A stretch of 64,000 nucleotides of DNA, taken from NCBI GenBank assembly GCA_035222895.1, contig JAVYIG010000311.1:246501-310500 (forward strand), written 5' to 3'. Position 1 is the stretch's first letter. Each line of letters begins with the position of its first letter. The DNA comes from Strongylocentrotus droebachiensis. Its lineage: Eukaryota; Echinodermata; Echinoidea; Camarodonta; Strongylocentrotidae. Below are positions 62,359 to 64,000 of this stretch, piece by piece. Under the pieces are notes generated by a model that did not search any database, was not told the DNA's origin, and was given only the letters and a program-made list of their open reading frames with translations. A program made the position numbers and the translations under genes.

Positions 62359-64000
62359 ATAAACTTCACTTCAAAGATCAGACCGGATTCTACATCCTAT
62401 ACCCACATTAACGACATCAAAGTGCTGAATGTGACAATCAAAGGACTAACGATCTCCTCCATCTACAAGCCACTAAACATAAGTTTTTCGTATCCTTCCA
62501 CCACTACCAATAGGCATATTGTAATCGGCGATTACAACAGCCACAGCACGCAATGGGGATATGATACCACTGGAGATGATGGAGCACTAGTTGAAACATG
62601 GGCCCAAAATAACGATCTAAAACTAATCCACGATCCAAAGCTCCCAAAGTCTTTCGCCAGTGCCCGCTGGAAGAGACGTTACAACCCGGATCTAGTTTTC
62701 TGCAGCAGGCTGCTTGCTCCCACCAGTCGTAAGTTTGTAGCTGAGCCGATTCCAAGATCCCAACACCGACCCATCGGCATCCAACTGACTGCAGTTATCA
62801 CGCCAAACAAGACCCCGTTCAAGCGCAGGTTTAACTTTGCTAAGGCAGACTGGCCTGCTTTCACTGAACACCTTGATCATGCCCTAACACATCTCCCTGC
62901 AGATCCAAAGAACTATGAATCCTTCATAGATATAGTCAAGAAGGTGTCACGTAGACATATCCCAAGAGGCTGCCGCACGACATACATTCCAGGCATCGAT
63001 GAGGAATCAAGTCAGCTTCTGGCAAACTACATCACAGCCTACGACACAGATGCCTTCTCAGAGGACACCATCAACCTTGGAGAAGAGCTCATATCAAGGA
63101 TATCTCAACGACATAGGCAGATGTGGCAGCACATGATTGAAACAACAGACCTAAGACACAGCAGCAGGAAAGCGTGGGCCACAATACGCAAGCTCAGAAT
63201 TGACAGCACCAGAGCTCAACAGCATTATAATGTTACGGCAGACGAAGTAGCAAATCAGCTGTTAAAAAATGGAAAGGCCCCCAAGACGACTAATTCACAC
63301 AGGCACAAACTACCTGGAGTTGACCAGAACATGTCTCTTTTCACAAGACCTATTTCTGAAGAAGAACTACAGAAAGGTATCTCCACGCTACACGTCAACA
63401 AGGCGGCAGGCATCGATGACATCAGATCGGAGCAGATCAAACACATGGGCTCTGTAGCACAGAAATGGCTGCTAGACATGTTTAACAACTGCATCGAGAA
63501 CACATGTGTCCCAAAACAGTGGCTCCGAACCAAAGTCGTCGCTATCCTCAAGCCAGGAAAGGACTCGAACGAAGCCAAGAACTTTCGACCGATCTCGCTC
63601 CTGTGCCAAACATACAAGCTGCTTGAACGCCTTATTCTCAACAGAATTGGGCCTCACGTTGACAGCCAACTAAACTGTGAGCAGGCAGGTTTCCGACCAG
63701 GAAAATCCACCACGGGACAACTTCTCAACCTGACCCAACACATCGAAGACGGTTTTCAGAACAACCTCATCACAGGTGCAGTATTTGTGGATTTATCTGC
63801 GGCTTATGACACTGTCAATCACCAAAGGCTACAGACAAAACTTCATGACATCACAAATGACCTCAAACTCACCAGATTCATTCAGAAGATGATGCAAAAC
63901 AGACGCTTTTTTGTCGAACTTGATGGGCAGAAGAGCAGATGGCGGAAACAGAAAAACGGTCTCCCCCAGGGTGGCGTCCTGGCACCAACACTCTACAACA
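62359..64000 (+). mobile_element. non-LTR retrotransposon (LINE), 5'-truncated, ORF2 open to the window end
   Basis: One frame is open from 62359 to the last base (about 547 codons). It shows the C-terminal half of an AP-type endonuclease (IVIGDYNSHSTQWG, then a conserved SQHRPIGIQL), a linker with KAWATIRKLR, and reverse transcriptase: KAAGIDDI, KNFRPISLL, AGFRPGKSTT, FVDLSAAYDTVNH (motif A) and GLPQGGVLAPTLYN (motif B). Jockey/CR1-group affinity is inferred. The upstream endonuclease and any ORF1 are missing, as expected for 5' truncation. The YxDD motif lies beyond the window. No stop or frameshift is seen, so the copy is young. It sits in a DDX10 intron, same strand. Confidence 0.92.

Overview
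This is eukaryotic (metazoan) DNA. It has spliced genes with GT/AG introns, long AT-rich introns, a Ty3/gypsy retrotransposon, LINEs, tRNA-derived SINEs, a piggyBac transposase and many terminal-inverted-repeat (TIR) elements. The frequent ACATGTA and TACCGGTA words and the repeat types suggest a marine invertebrate, perhaps a sea-urchin-like deuterostome. That is inference; no marker in the window fixes the species.

Two host genes are arranged divergently. On the minus strand a 16-exon gene runs from an ATG at 50537 to a stop at 6294. I rebuilt it from splice sites. All junction phases agree and the coding total is 3249 nt (1082 aa). It encodes a possibly myristoylated, disordered acidic N-terminus, a DUF4062 domain, a NACHT-type P-loop NTPase and a C-terminal cysteine-rich (zinc-ribbon-like) region. 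It is a STAND-type protein of the NPHP3/TEP1/TTC41 kind. On the plus strand, the first six coding exons (54577-61592, 283 aa) of a DDX10-type DEAD-box RNA helicase run towards the right edge, and the gene continues outside. About 4 kb of non-coding DNA separates the two starts.

Most of the length is intron filled by repeats. Intron 15 of the minus-strand gene (6461-19935) holds tandem repeats of about 420, 240 and 305 bp, an intact piggyBac-type transposase ORF, a nested foldback element, a TIR element with a 6-bp target duplication, and a 32-33 bp minisatellite split by another transposon. Intron 2 holds a nearly pristine Ty3/gypsy element (37077-45534) with almost identical LTRs and intact gag and pol frames. 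Other introns hold a hAT-like element inside a tRNA-like sequence, TTAA-flanked MITEs, LINE fragments and SINEs. Three copies of an unusual repeat carry serial 16-nt hairpins that look like histone 3'-end processing signals.

Around the 3' part of the minus-strand gene there are decayed tandem copies of at least three of its own exons (12, 14 and 16), so the gene has repeatedly gained and lost exon units. The right edge is cut inside a 5'-truncated LINE whose reverse-transcriptase frame is still open at the last base.
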